A stretch of 64,000 nt of DNA from Bacteroides neonati (GTDB lineage Bacteria > Bacteroidota > Bacteroidia > Bacteroidales > Bacteroidaceae). Positions 55,568 through 64,000 of this stretch are shown here, in pieces. A program made the position numbers and the translations under genes. The stretch covers positions 444,645 to 508,644 of the forward strand of contig NZ_HG726019.1 of NCBI RefSeq assembly GCF_000499785.1. The letters run 5' to 3'. Position 1 is the stretch's first letter; each line of letters begins with the position of its first letter. The notes beneath the pieces are model-generated. The model made no database searches. It was not told the DNA's origin and saw nothing but the letters and a program-made list of their open reading frames with translations.

Positions 55568-56014
55568 ATGAACTTAAGTAATTTAAAACCCGCAGAAGGA
55601 TCTACTAAGACTAGAAAAAGAATTGGCCGCGGTGCTGGTTCTGGTTTAGGTGGTACTTCTACTAGAGGTCATAAAGGAGCTAAATCAAGATCTGGATACT
55701 CTAAGAAAGTTGGTTTTGAAGGCGGTCAGATGCCACTTCAACGCCGTGTACCCAAATTTGGTTTCAAGAATATTAATCGTGTGGAATATAAAGCCATTAA
55801 CCTTACTACGATCCAACAACTTGCCGAGGCAAAGAGCTTGGTTAAAGTAGGTATTAATGATTTTGTTGCAGCAGGATTTGTTTCATCAAATCAGTTGGTA
55901 AAAGTATTAGGTAACGGAACCTTAACAGTTAAGCTAGAAGTAGAAGCACATGGATTCTCTAAGAGTGCAATTGCTGCTATTGAAGCTGCTGGTGGAAATG
56001 CAGTAAAACTCTGA
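55568..56014 (+). CDS. rplO: 50S ribosomal protein L15
   Basis: The 148-aa protein (LSNLKPAEGSTKTRKRIGRGAGSGLGGTSTRGHKG, a glycine/arginine-rich rRNA-binding arm) is L15. Confidence 0.96.
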   Translation: MNLSNLKPAEGSTKTRKRIGRGAGSGLGGTSTRGHKGAKSRSGYSKKVGFEGGQMPLQRRVPKFGFKNINRVEYKAINLTTIQQLAEAKSLVKVGINDFVAAGFVSSNQLVKVLGNGTLTVKLEVEAHGFSKSAIAAIEAAGGNAVKL

Positions 56015-56018
56015 TTCA

Positions 56019-57368
56019 ATGAGAAAAGCTATTGAAACATTGAAGAATATATGGAAGATTGAGGATCTAAGACAACGGATCCTCATCACCATATTGTTTG
56101 TCGCGATTTATCGTTTTGGGTCGTATGTGGTACTCCCTGGAATCAACCCCGGAATGTTATCACAATTACACCAACAAACAAGTGAAGGCCTTTTGGCCTT
56201 GTTAAACATGTTCTCGGGAGGAGCATTCTCTAATGCGTCTATTTTCGCATTGGGGATTATGCCTTATATCTCTGCATCTATCGTTATCCAGTTATTGGGA
56301 ATTGCAGTGCCATATTTCCAGAAGCTACAACGGGAAGGAGAGAGCGGCAGAAGAAAAATGAACCAGTATACTCGTTATTTGACGATTGCTATTCTGCTAG
56401 TTCAAGCACCTTCTTATTTGCTCAATCTTAAAATGCAGGCAGGACCTTCTTTAAATGCTTCATTAGATTGGACTCTGTTCATGGTTACTTCTACCGTTAT
56501 TCTGGCTGCTGGAAGTATGTTTATCTTGTGGCTTGGTGAAAGAATCACAGATAAAGGTATCGGTAATGGTATTTCATTTATCATCTTGATTGGTATTATC
56601 GCTCGTCTTCCTCAGTCACTTTTTCAGGAGTTGATTTCCCGTATGACTGATAAAACCGGCGGTTTGATCATGTTCTTATTTGAAATAGTATTCTTGCTAT
56701 TAGTAATTGCAGCTGCAATTTTGCTAGTTCAAGGTACGCGGAAGATTCCGGTACAATATGCTAAGAAAATTGTAGGGAATAAACAATATGGTGGTGCGAG
56801 ACAGTATATTCCGCTTAAAGTGAATGCTGCCGGAGTTATGCCTATTATTTTTGCGCAAGCAATTATGTTTATTCCAATTACTTTCATTGGTTTTTCAAAC
56901 ACAAACAATGTGAGTAGTTTTGTTCATGCATTTACTGATCATACAAGTTTCTGGTATAATTTTGTTTTTGCAGTAATGATCATACTTTTTACGTATTTCT
57001 ATACTGCAATCACAATCAACCCCACTCAGATGGCTGAGGATATGAAGAGAAATAATGGTTTCATTCCTGGTATTAAACCTGGAAAGCATACGGCGGAGTA
57101 TATCGATGACATTATGTCTCGTATTACTTTACCAGGTTCTTTCTTTCTGGCTTTGATCGCTATAATGCCTGCATTTGCTGGTGTATTTGGAGTGAAAGCT
57201 GAATTTGCTCAATTCTTCGGTGGCACATCTTTGTTAATTCTTGTAGGTGTTGTGCTTGATACATTACAGCAAGTAGAGAGTCATTTGTTGATGAGACACT
57301 ATGATGGCTTGCTTAAGTCTGGTCGTATCAAAGGACGTACCGCAGGTAGCGGTGTAGCTGCATATTAA
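56019..57368 (+). CDS. secY: Preprotein translocase subunit SecY
   Basis: The 449-aa membrane protein has ten TM helices and the SecY hallmarks: plug-helix region after TM1, LGIMPYISASIVIQLL (TM2), GERITDKGIGNGISFII (TM4 loop) and the C-terminal RIKGRTAGSGVAAY. It forms the Sec channel with SecE. It follows rplO by 4 bases, the normal spc arrangement. Confidence 0.97.
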   Translation: MRKAIETLKNIWKIEDLRQRILITILFVAIYRFGSYVVLPGINPGMLSQLHQQTSEGLLALLNMFSGGAFSNASIFALGIMPYISASIVIQLLGIAVPYFQKLQREGESGRRKMNQYTRYLTIAILLVQAPSYLLNLKMQAGPSLNASLDWTLFMVTSTVILAAGSMFILWLGERITDKGIGNGISFIILIGIIARLPQSLFQELISRMTDKTGGLIMFLFEIVFLLLVIAAAILLVQGTRKIPVQYAKKIVGNKQYGGARQYIPLKVNAAGVMPIIFAQAIMFIPITFIGFSNTNNVSSFVHAFTDHTSFWYNFVFAVMIILFTYFYTAITINPTQMAEDMKRNNGFIPGIKPGKHTAEYIDDIMSRITLPGSFFLALIAIMPAFAGVFGVKAEFAQFFGGTSLLILVGVVLDTLQQVESHLLMRHYDGLLKSGRIKGRTAGSGVAAY

Positions 57369-57381
57369 TTCTTTAGTAGAA

Positions 57382-58179
57382 ATGATCTTTCTGAAAACTG
57401 AAGATGAAATAGAGTTGCTTCGTCAAAGTAACTTGCTTGTAGGAAAAACGTTGGCAGAAGTTGCCAAATTAGTGAAACCAGGTGTTACCACTCGTGAACT
57501 GGACAAGGTCGCAGAAGAATTCATCCGCGATAATGGTGCAGTTCCGACTTTTAAAGGATTTCCAAATCAATATGGAGATCCGTTCCCTAGTTCAATTTGT
57601 ACCTCTGTCAATGATCAAGTGGTGCATGGAATTCCGAGAGACATAGTCTTGATAGAAGGGGATATCGTTTCTGTAGATTGTGGTACTTATATGAATGGTT
57701 TCTGTGGTGACTCTGCTTATACGTTTTGCGTGGGCGAGGTTGACGAAGAAGTCCGTAAATTGTTGAAGGTTACTAAAGAGGCATTATACATTGGTATTCA
57801 AAATGCTGTACAGGGTAAAAGGGTTGGTGATATTGGCTATGCTATTCAGCACTATTGCGAATCACAATCTTATGGCGTTGTACGGGAATTTGTAGGGCAT
57901 GGCATCGGTAAGAAAATGCATGAAGATCCTCAAGTTCCGAATTACGGAAAAAGAGGATATGGTACATTGCTTAAAAAAGGTCTGTGCATTGCAATTGAAC
58001 CTATGATTACTCAAGGTGACCGACAGGTGATAATGGAAGATGACGGATGGACTGTGAGAACAAGAGATCGAAAATATGCAGCGCACTTTGAGCATACTAT
58101 TGCAGTGAGAGCGGGCGAAGCCGATATCTTGTCATCATTTGAATTCATTGAAGAAGTTTTAGGAGATAAAGTTATATAA
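57382..58179 (+). CDS. map: Methionine aminopeptidase, type I
   Basis: The 265-aa protein has all five metal ligands: [17 protein letters not shown] (Asp, Asp), [12 protein letters not shown] (His), IEPMIT (Glu) and FEHTIAV (Glu). It removes the initiator methionine from nascent chains. It stands between secY and infA, a common arrangement outside Gammaproteobacteria. Confidence 0.96.
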   Translation: MIFLKTEDEIELLRQSNLLVGKTLAEVAKLVKPGVTTRELDKVAEEFIRDNGAVPTFKGFPNQYGDPFPSSICTSVNDQVVHGIPRDIVLIEGDIVSVDCGTYMNGFCGDSAYTFCVGEVDEEVRKLLKVTKEALYIGIQNAVQGKRVGDIGYAIQHYCESQSYGVVREFVGHGIGKKMHEDPQVPNYGKRGYGTLLKKGLCIAIEPMITQGDRQVIMEDDGWTVRTRDRKYAAHFEHTIAVRAGEADILSSFEFIEEVLGDKVI

Positions 58180-58180
58180 T

Positions 58181-58399
58181 ATGGCAAAGCAATCTGCAAT
58201 AGAACAAGATGGAGTTATAGTTGAAGCATTGTCTAATGCAATGTTTCGCGTAGAATTAGAAAACGGACATGAGATTACCGCACATATTTCTGGTAAAATG
58301 AGAATGCATTACATTAAAATTTTGCCGGGAGATAGAGTGAGAGTCGAAATGTCTCCTTACGACTTATCGAAAGGAAGAATTGTATTTAGATATAAATAA
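58181..58399 (+). CDS. infA: Translation initiation factor IF-1
   Basis: The 72-aa OB-fold protein [29 protein letters not shown] is IF-1. It begins one base after the map stop. Confidence 0.97.
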   Translation: MAKQSAIEQDGVIVEALSNAMFRVELENGHEITAHISGKMRMHYIKILPGDRVRVEMSPYDLSKGRIVFRYK

Positions 58400-58407
58400 A
58401 AATAGAT

Positions 58408-58524
58408 ATGAAAGTAAGAGCATCATTAAAGAAACGTACGCCAGAATGTAAAATCGTTAGACGTAATGGCCGTTTGTATGTTATTAACAAGAAGAATCCT
58501 AAGTTTAAACAACGTCAAGGATAA
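58408..58524 (+). CDS. rpmJ: 50S ribosomal protein L36 (zinc-free form)
   Basis: A 38-aa frame reads [20 protein letters not shown], then [18 protein letters not shown], a clear L36. The first zinc cysteine position of the C+ form is replaced and only one Cys remains, so it cannot bind zinc in the usual way. It lies 8 bases behind infA. Confidence 0.96.
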   Translation: MKVRASLKKRTPECKIVRRNGRLYVINKKNPKFKQRQG

Positions 58525-58559
58525 TTTCTTATTTTTGCAAAAAAAATAATTTAGTATAT

Positions 58560-58940
58560 ATGGCTATAAGAATAGTTGGTGTCGATTTGCCTCAAAATAA
58601 GAGAGGCGAAATTGCGTTGACCTATGTATATGGAATAGGTCGCAGTAGTTCAGCGAAAATTTTGGATAAAGCTGGTGTAGACAAGGATCTGAAAGTAAAA
58701 GACTGGACAGATGATCAGGCTGCTAAGATTCGTGAGATTATCGGTGCAGAATTTAAAGTAGAGGGTGACCTCCGTTCTGAAGTACAATTGAACATTAAGC
58801 GATTAATGGATATCGGTTGCTATCGTGGTGTACGTCACCGTATTGGTCTGCCTGTGCGCGGTCAGAGCACTAAGAACAATGCACGTACTCGTAAGGGTAG
58901 AAAGAAAACCGTTGCTAATAAGAAAAAAGCTACTAAATAA
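58560..58940 (+). CDS. rpsM: 30S ribosomal protein S13
   Basis: The 126-aa protein ([44 protein letters not shown]) is S13, forming bridges B1a/b. It is the first gene of the alpha cluster. Confidence 0.97.
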
Positions 58941-58951
58941 TAATTGTTGAT

Positions 58952-59341
58952 ATGGCAAAAAAAACAGTCGCAGCTAAGAAGAGAAATGTTAAGGTAGATG
59001 CTAATGGACAGTTGCATGTTCATTCATCTTTCAACAATATTATTGTTTCTCTTGCAAACAGTGAAGGGCAGATCATCTCTTGGTCATCTGCAGGAAAGAT
59101 GGGATTTAGAGGTTCTAAGAAGAATACTCCTTATGCAGCTCAAATGGCTGCCCAAGATTGCGCAAAAATCGCATTTGATCTTGGCCTAAGAAAGGTAAAA
59201 GCATACGTAAAGGGTCCAGGTAATGGCCGTGAGTCTGCTATCAGAACTATTCATGGTGCTGGTATTGAAGTTACAGAAATTATCGACGTAACTCCACTTC
59301 CACACAACGGATGTCGTCCTCCCAAAAGACGTAGAGTGTAA
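58952..59341 (+). CDS. rpsK: 30S ribosomal protein S11
   Basis: The 129-aa protein ([40 protein letters not shown]) is S11, platform protein next to the E site. Confidence 0.97.
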
Positions 59342-59460
59342 GATTTACCTTTAATTAAATGAAACTTGATTTTGTTTTTGGATTGCAAAAATTTCTTCTC
59401 TGTAATCGCGGCTGCAACAATATTGAGTTCATGAATAAACAATTAAATATTTAAAAAGAA

Positions 59461-60066
59461 ATGGCTAGATATACTGGACCAAAATCAAGAATCGCCCGTA
59501 AATTCGGTGAAGGTATCTTTGGAGCTGATAAAGTTTTGTCGAAGAAAAACTATCCTCCCGGACAACACGGTAATTCAAGAAAAAGAAAAACTTCAGAATA
59601 TGGTATTCAGCTGCGTGAAAAGCAAAAAGCTAAATATACCTATGGAGTATTAGAGAAACAATTCCGTAACTTGTTTGAGAAGGCTGCAACCGCTAAAGGT
59701 ATTACCGGTGAGGTACTTCTTCAGTTACTTGAAGGTCGTCTTGACAACGTTGTATTCCGTATGGGTATCGCACCAACACGTGCTGCTGCCCGTCAGTTGG
59801 TTAGTCACCGACACATCACTGTAGACGGTAAGGTAGTTAATATTCCTTCTTACGCAGTGAAACCTGGTCAGTTGATTGGTGTTCGTGAAAGATCTAAATC
59901 ATTGGAAGTTGTTGCAAATTCGCTTGCAGGTTTCAACCACAGCAAATATGCATGGTTGGAGTGGGACGAGACTTCAAAAGTGGGCAAAATGTTGCACATC
60001 CCTGAAAGAACAGACATTCCTGAGAACATTAAAGAGCATTTGATCGTTGAATTGTATTCTAAATAA
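59461..60066 (+). CDS. rpsD: 30S ribosomal protein S4
   Basis: The 201-aa protein ([51 protein letters not shown]) is S4, with no zinc cysteines at its N-terminus. The 119-base gap before it is larger than usual in this cluster and may hold a regulatory leader; I see no clear structure in it. Confidence 0.97.
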   Translation: MARYTGPKSRIARKFGEGIFGADKVLSKKNYPPGQHGNSRKRKTSEYGIQLREKQKAKYTYGVLEKQFRNLFEKAATAKGITGEVLLQLLEGRLDNVVFRMGIAPTRAAARQLVSHRHITVDGKVVNIPSYAVKPGQLIGVRERSKSLEVVANSLAGFNHSKYAWLEWDETSKVGKMLHIPERTDIPENIKEHLIVELYSK

Positions 60067-60077
60067 TAATTAATTTC

Positions 60078-61070
60078 ATGGCGATATTAGCATTTCAAAA
60101 ACCTGATAAAGTATTAATGTTGGAAGCGGACTCTAAATTCGGCAAATTCGAATTTCGTCCGTTGGAACCCGGTTTTGGTATTACTGTAGGTAATGCATTA
60201 CGCCGAATTCTCCTTTCCTCATTAGAAGGTTTTGCTATCACCACTATCCGCATAGAAGGTGTTGAGCATGAATTTTCTAGTGTACCTGGGGTAAAAGAGG
60301 ATGTTACCAACATTATCTTGAATCTGAAACAAGTGAGATTCAAGCAAGTAGTTGAAGAATTCGAGAGCGAAAAGGTGAGCATCACCATCGAGAATTCAAG
60401 TGAATTTAAAGCAGGTGACATAGGTAAGTATTTGACTGGATTTGAAGTGTTAAATCCTGAATTAGTTATTTGCCATTTAGATTCAAAAGCAACTATGCAG
60501 ATTGATATTACAATCAATAAGGGCCGTGGTTATGTTCCCGCTGAGGAGAACCGTGAGTACTGTACTGATGTGAATGTAATTCCAATCGATTCTATTTATA
60601 CACCGATCCGTAACGTAAAGTACACGGTAGAAAACTTCCGTGTTGAGCAGAAGACTGACTACGAAAAGCTTGTGCTTGAAATTAGTACGGATGGTTCCAT
60701 TCACCCGAAAGAAGCGCTGAAAGAAGCTGCAAAAATTCTGATTTATCACTTCATGTTGTTCTCTGACGAAAAGATTACTCTTGAGAATACAGATGTTGAC
60801 GGCAACGAAGAGTTTGATGAAGAAGTATTGCATATGCGTCAGTTATTGAAAACCAAACTTGTTGATATGGACTTGTCGGTTCGTGCACTCAATTGCTTGA
60901 AGGCTGCCGATGTTGAAACATTAGGAGATTTGGTACAATTCAATAAAACTGATCTGTTGAAATTCAGAAATTTCGGAAAGAAATCGCTTACCGAGCTTGA
61001 TGATTTGCTGGAAGGTCTGAATCTGTCGTTTGGAACCGATATTTCTAAATATAAATTAGATAAAGAATAA
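60078..61070 (+). CDS. rpoA: RNA polymerase alpha subunit
   Basis: The 330-aa protein has an N-terminal dimerisation domain ([43 protein letters not shown]) and a C-terminal DNA-binding domain (about 255-330; [37 protein letters not shown]). Confidence 0.97.
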   Translation: MAILAFQKPDKVLMLEADSKFGKFEFRPLEPGFGITVGNALRRILLSSLEGFAITTIRIEGVEHEFSSVPGVKEDVTNIILNLKQVRFKQVVEEFESEKVSITIENSSEFKAGDIGKYLTGFEVLNPELVICHLDSKATMQIDITINKGRGYVPAEENREYCTDVNVIPIDSIYTPIRNVKYTVENFRVEQKTDYEKLVLEISTDGSIHPKEALKEAAKILIYHFMLFSDEKITLENTDVDGNEEFDEEVLHMRQLLKTKLVDMDLSVRALNCLKAADVETLGDLVQFNKTDLLKFRNFGKKSLTELDDLLEGLNLSFGTDISKYKLDKE

Positions 61071-61073
61071 AAA

Positions 61074-61553
61074 ATGAGACATAATAAGAAATTCAATCAT
61101 TTAGGTCGTACGGCTTCTCATAGATCGGCTATGTTGTCAAACATGGCATGTTCTTTGATTACGCACAAAAGAATCACTACGACTGTAGCAAAGGCTAAGG
61201 CACTGAAGAAATTCGTTGAGCCTTTGATCACAAAGTCGAAAGAGGACACAACTAATTCTCGTCGTGTTGTATTTAGCAACTTGCAAGATAAGATGGCTGT
61301 TACAGAGTTGTTCAAAGAAATCTCTGTGAAGATCGCTGATCGTCCAGGTGGTTATACTCGTATCATCAAGACTGGTCACCGTTTGGGTGACAACGCAGAA
61401 ATGTGTTTTATTGAGCTTGTTGATTACAACGAAAATATGGCTAAAGAGAAAGTTGCAAAGAAAGCTACACGTACCCGTCGTTCAAAAAAGGCTGATGCCG
61501 TTGAAACTCCGGTTGTTGAAGCTCCTGCAGCAGAAGAAGCAAAAGCTGAGTAA
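61074..61553 (+). CDS. rplQ: 50S ribosomal protein L17
   Basis: The 159-aa protein ([28 protein letters not shown]) is L17 with a Lys/Arg then Ala/Glu-rich C-terminal extension (about residues 125-159). It ends the ribosomal block. Confidence 0.97.
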   Translation: MRHNKKFNHLGRTASHRSAMLSNMACSLITHKRITTTVAKAKALKKFVEPLITKSKEDTTNSRRVVFSNLQDKMAVTELFKEISVKIADRPGGYTRIIKTGHRLGDNAEMCFIELVDYNENMAKEKVAKKATRTRRSKKADAVETPVVEAPAAEEAKAE

Positions 61554-61579
61554 TTTAAGGATTATTCTTGTAGATATAA

Positions 61580-61610
61580 AAAGGTTGTTCCACGTGAGCA
61601 GCCTTTTTTT
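61580..61610 (+). terminator. Terminator of the alpha operon
   Basis: AAAGGTTGTTC (61580-61590) pairs with GAGCAGCCTTT (61596-61606) with two wobbles around loop CACGT, followed by a run of T. Confidence 0.85.
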
Positions 61611-61674
61611 ATGCTTTCTTTTTGATGAAGTATTTAATTTAGGATGAAATAAACACTTTGTCCTAATAATCTGT

Positions 61675-61682
61675 TATATTTG
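61675..61682 (+). promoter_or_regulatory. -7 box for the small secreted protein gene
   Basis: TATATTTG ends 9 bases before the ATG at 61692, implying an almost leaderless transcript. A TTTG at 61657-61660 is nearer than the usual -33 spacing. Confidence 0.45.
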
Positions 61683-61691
61683 CAGAGTATT

Positions 61692-62093
61692 ATGGCAAAG
61701 CTAGTAAAAATAATTCTGTTATTGTTGTTTACCGTTGTATTATATGACGGTGCAACTGATTCTTCTACTTCTCCAGCGGAAGATCTGAATCATGCCATAA
61801 TAACTGCTCCTGTCACCCAGCATTGCTTTTTGAAAAGTTCAAATTTGCCTTACTTGCCCGAAGCAGAACTCTTTGGGGGATGTGCACCTGTACATCAACT
61901 GACCATGTCTCGTTTGCAGCGTATTCAGGTAGTTGAATACTCCGTGTTTCTGAAGGAGTTTCTACGCAGCATGGCAAACCGTGAAGGAGCTTTATCCCTT
62001 CATCAAGAAAAAATATACGATACCACTACTTCCTATTATTGCCATCCCGCTAGCCAATATTATGTCTTTGCGCTGCGGCGGATTATCATTTAG
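61692..62093 (+). CDS. Small secreted protein of unknown function
   Basis: The 133-aa protein has a signal peptide or N-terminal anchor (MAKLVKIILLLLFTVVLYDG) followed by a Ser/Thr-rich linker and a domain with three cysteines (HCFLKS, GGCAP, YYCHPASQYY). I recognise no family. The ORF starts directly behind a -7 box and is bounded by clear non-coding DNA, so it is likely real. It could be a cell-envelope protein; no function is assigned. Confidence 0.65.
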   Translation: MAKLVKIILLLLFTVVLYDGATDSSTSPAEDLNHAIITAPVTQHCFLKSSNLPYLPEAELFGGCAPVHQLTMSRLQRIQVVEYSVFLKEFLRSMANREGALSLHQEKIYDTTTSYYCHPASQYYVFALRRIII

Positions 62094-62201
62094 GCGTTTA
62101 TTTATTAGTTGATCGCGTTTATATTGCTGCGTCTGAATACGTGGGATATTTTCGTTTTATTTATCCATTTTCCATATACTAATAAATTAAACATCATTCT
62201 T

Positions 62202-62741
62202 ATGTCAACTCAAACAATCGATGCAATGACTCTTGCATCTGTGCACCCTGATATCGTTAAGCGTACCAGTGTTTCAGGACTTATCCTCTCTTGTCTAATG
62301 GTGATACTTGGTGTATTCGCCTTCGTATCCATCTTTCAGTTGGAAGATAGATCTTCATCGCTCAGTATGGCCTTGATGGTTTTTGGAGCGGCTCTTCTGA
62401 TAACGGGTATCGTTCGCTTATTTTGGAAATCCAAGCAGGTTGTCTATTTGCCTACGGGTAGCATAGCCAAAGAAGAAAGTCTGTTTTTCGACCTCAAAGA
62501 CCTGAATAAACTGTTGGAGATTGTAAAGTCGGGCTCGTTTACCACCGATACGGTTGTAAAGGGAGATACCAGTGGTAATATTCGTATGGACGTTATTCTT
62601 ACACAGGATACTAAATTTGCAGCAGTGCAACTGTTTCAGTTTGTCCCTTATACGTATAACCCTGTTACTTCGGTATGCTATTATACCGATAATGAGGCTT
62701 CGGAATTAGCAGCTTTCTTGAAAAAATGTAAGGTGCATTAA
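62202..62741 (+). CDS. Two-TM protein of unknown function
   Basis: The 179-aa protein has a short cytoplasmic N-terminus, two TM helices (about residues 25-43, GLILSCLMVILGVFAFVSIF, and 52-69, LSMALMVFGAALLITGIVRLF), then a soluble domain with regular alpha/beta pattern (FFDLKDLNKLLEIVKSG; VILTQDTKFAAVQLFQFVP) and a C-terminal helix. No motif points to a function. The ATG at 62202 was chosen because upstream in-frame residues do not resemble coding sequence. Confidence 0.72.
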   Translation: MSTQTIDAMTLASVHPDIVKRTSVSGLILSCLMVILGVFAFVSIFQLEDRSSSLSMALMVFGAALLITGIVRLFWKSKQVVYLPTGSIAKEESLFFDLKDLNKLLEIVKSGSFTTDTVVKGDTSGNIRMDVILTQDTKFAAVQLFQFVPYTYNPVTSVCYYTDNEASELAAFLKKCKVH

Positions 62742-62765
62742 CGTCAGACATTCGTTTTATTCGAG

Positions 62766-62806
62766 ATGGGGATTAGTCGTTGATAACGGTAATCCCCATT
62801 TTTTTC
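62766..62806 (+). terminator. Terminator overlapping the end of the convergent MutS-type gene
   Basis: ATGGGGATTA (62766-62775) pairs with TAATCCCCAT (62790-62799), followed by T-rich sequence. The stem includes the stop and last codons of the minus-strand gene. Confidence 0.7.
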
Positions 62807-64000
62807 ATTAAAAAGCAGGCATTCATGTTTTGTGCGACACCCTCTTTCATCTGATAAGAGAAGGTATGCTCGTTGTTTGTTATTTCGGCCTCGAAGCAGT
62901 AATTATGAATCTCAGTCGGGAATGATTGAACCAGTGTGCCCAACAGTAGGTCGTGAGTCGCTATAATGCCATTTGCCTGTAACGCCATAAACTGCTTGAT
63001 GAGCGCGAACGAGCCCTTCTGTTTGTCCATAGAGTTGGTTCCTTTTAGAATTTCATCGAGGATAATGAAAAGTTCTTCACCGGCATTGAGCTTGTCGATG
63101 ATTAGTTTCAAGCGTTTCAGTTCGGCGAAGAAATAAGATTCGTTATCATTCAGCGAGTCACTAGTGCGCAGGCTCGTTACTAGTCTTGACGGATAGAAAG
63201 TCATTTCGTTGGCCCATACCGGAGCACCGATACAGGCCAGTAGGTAGTTGACCCCTACGGTGCGCAAGTAGGTACTTTTGCCCGCCATGTTGGCGCCGGT
63301 GATGATGATGAAGAAGGGGCGTTTGTCTATTTCGATACTGTTGCGCACACATTTTGAACGAGGCATAAGTGGATGTCCCAATTGCTGCGCTTGCAAATTG
63401 AAAGGGTGTGAGGTTGGCTGTGGGTATACATAGTCGGGGTGGTTGTAAGCAAACGTAGAGAGTGAGCAGTAGGCATCCATTTCGGCAATTGCTTCGAGCC
63501 AATACGGAAGCTCGCCGGCATGTTGTTCTTTCCACGCTTCGATACGCATCATCTGCCGCAGTTCCCAGAAGAAGAAACCGTTCAGAATCATCGCCAAAAT
63601 CACGTTGTTACGTTGATCGAGGGCGTTCATCAAGTTGGTAAGCCGTGCCACTGCTTGCGAAGCTGTTTGCTTATCGCCACCTATCAGCTCTTTGATGTCT
63701 CTCAAGGCTTGGCTTTTCAGCGGTTGCTCTTCGATCAGGTGGATGAGGTTGGCATAAGTGCCTAGTACCTGAAGCCTTTTGCCGTAAAGCGTCTGAATCT
63801 TGGAGATACCTTTCGAGAACAGAAAGCTCGACAGCGAGAAACCGACGAAAACAGTTCCTGCTAATGTCGATGGACAGAGCCCGGCGATGCTTAGTCCGAT
63901 CAGAATGACGTTTACGGTGCATACAACGGCAGGTAATATGCGGATGCCCATCCGGGTGCGATAGTAGCTGGGGCTCGCTGCCCAAGCTTTAATTTCATCA
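62773..64000 (-). CDS. Membrane-associated MutS-type ATPase (cut by window edge)
   Basis: The frame is open beyond the window (the sequence upstream of the ATG at 63951 continues as ..KAWAASPSYYRTR), so only the C-terminal ~409 residues are seen. Two hydrophobic segments near the visible N-end (ILPAVVCTVNVILIGLSIAG; LAGTVFVGFSLSSFLF) are followed by a helical lever region and a MutS-type ABC ATPase: Walker A ITGANMAGKSTYLR, signature-like SLNDNESYFFAELKRL, Walker B LFIILDEILKGTNS and ATHDL. The mismatch-binding domain is not visible. It belongs to MutS-related proteins of Bacteroidetes, not MutS1 or MutS2; its role is unknown. Confidence 0.85.
   Translation of the reverse strand, partial: DEIKAWAASPSYYRTRMGIRILPAVVCTVNVILIGLSIAGLCPSTLAGTVFVGFSLSSFLFSKGISKIQTLYGKRLQVLGTYANLIHLIEEQPLKSQALRDIKELIGGDKQTASQAVARLTNLMNALDQRNNVILAMILNGFFFWELRQMMRIEAWKEQHAGELPYWLEAIAEMDAYCSLSTFAYNHPDYVYPQPTSHPFNLQAQQLGHPLMPRSKCVRNSIEIDKRPFFIIITGANMAGKSTYLRTVGVNYLLACIGAPVWANEMTFYPSRLVTSLRTSDSLNDNESYFFAELKRLKLIIDKLNAGEELFIILDEILKGTNSMDKQKGSFALIKQFMALQANGIIATHDLLLGTLVQSFPTEIHNYCFEAEITNNEHTFSYQMKEGVAQNMNACFLMKKMGITVIND

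Noticed and set aside
59342..59460. Small gene or S4 leader structure before rpsD
   Set aside because: No open frame with coding character and no stable stem could be supported by eye.

Overview
The window looks like a chromosome segment from a member of the Bacteroidales, most likely Bacteroides or a close relative. The evidence is consistent across the window: promoter-like TAnnTTTG (-7) boxes in front of many genes, mostly weak Shine-Dalgarno sequences, a TonB/porin/OMP repertoire typical of the phylum, the rpoC-DUF3467-rpsL junction, and cysteine-poor forms of ribosomal proteins L36 and S14. No rRNA genes or CRISPR arrays were seen.

Positions 1-~8.5 kb are the integrase end of a mobilizable genomic island. 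Every gene is on the minus strand. Read from the integrase inwards they are: tyrosine recombinase (6934-8274), an unrecognised 326-aa protein (5946-6926), an excisionase-like HTH protein, an SF3-type primase-helicase, a CHC2/Toprim primase, a DUF3408-type protein, a MobA/MobC-like RHH protein, a VirD2-like relaxase, a membrane coiled-coil protein, and then the N-terminus of a type I restriction-modification methylase (HsdM) cut by the window edge. The HsdM is presumably cargo, and the far end of the island lies off the left side. The island carries the most unexplained DNA structure: an oriT-like palindrome (2481-2499), a set of TGAAC half-sites phased at about 10 bp (5901-5947), a terminator/attenuator before the HTH gene, and tandem 11-bp repeats beside the integrase.

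8.5-28 kb is ordinary chromosome with short operons: a short MGMT-type alkyltransferase, a TonB-family protein, a methyltransferase-like protein, PduO-type cobalamin adenosyltransferase, DUF2795, a convergent dcuB-ansB-porin operon (aspartate/fumarate metabolism), DUF169, a GNAT acetyltransferase, an OMP, priA, a low-molecular-weight phosphatase tail-to-tail with a PgpH-like 7TM-HD protein, gltX-waaA, gamma-carbonic anhydrase and aminopeptidase P. The 25.2-25.6 kb gap holds a perfect 48-bp palindrome and three exactly 23-bp-spaced copies of AGTACGTACT.

28-61.6 kb is the main transcription/translation block, all on the plus strand: rpsU-xerC-hpf; tRNA-Thr/Tyr/Gly/Thr-tuf; tRNA-Trp-secE-nusG-rplKAJL-rpoBC; DUF3467; rpsL-rpsG-fusA joined directly to the S10, spc and alpha clusters (rpsJ to rplQ). 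Two genes too small for routine ORF cut-offs (rpmD, rpmJ) are present. Hairpins lie at tuf/tRNA-Trp, rplL/rpoB, rpoB/rpoC, rpoC end, fusA/rpsJ and after rplQ.

61.6-64 kb holds a small secreted protein of unknown function, a two-TM protein of unknown function, and the C-terminal part of a membrane-anchored MutS-type ATPase that runs off the right edge. I did not find a clearly new multi-gene system. The strongest candidates for something undescribed are the integrase-linked unknown gene with the adjacent phased repeat, and the 23-bp-period repeat at 25.5 kb.
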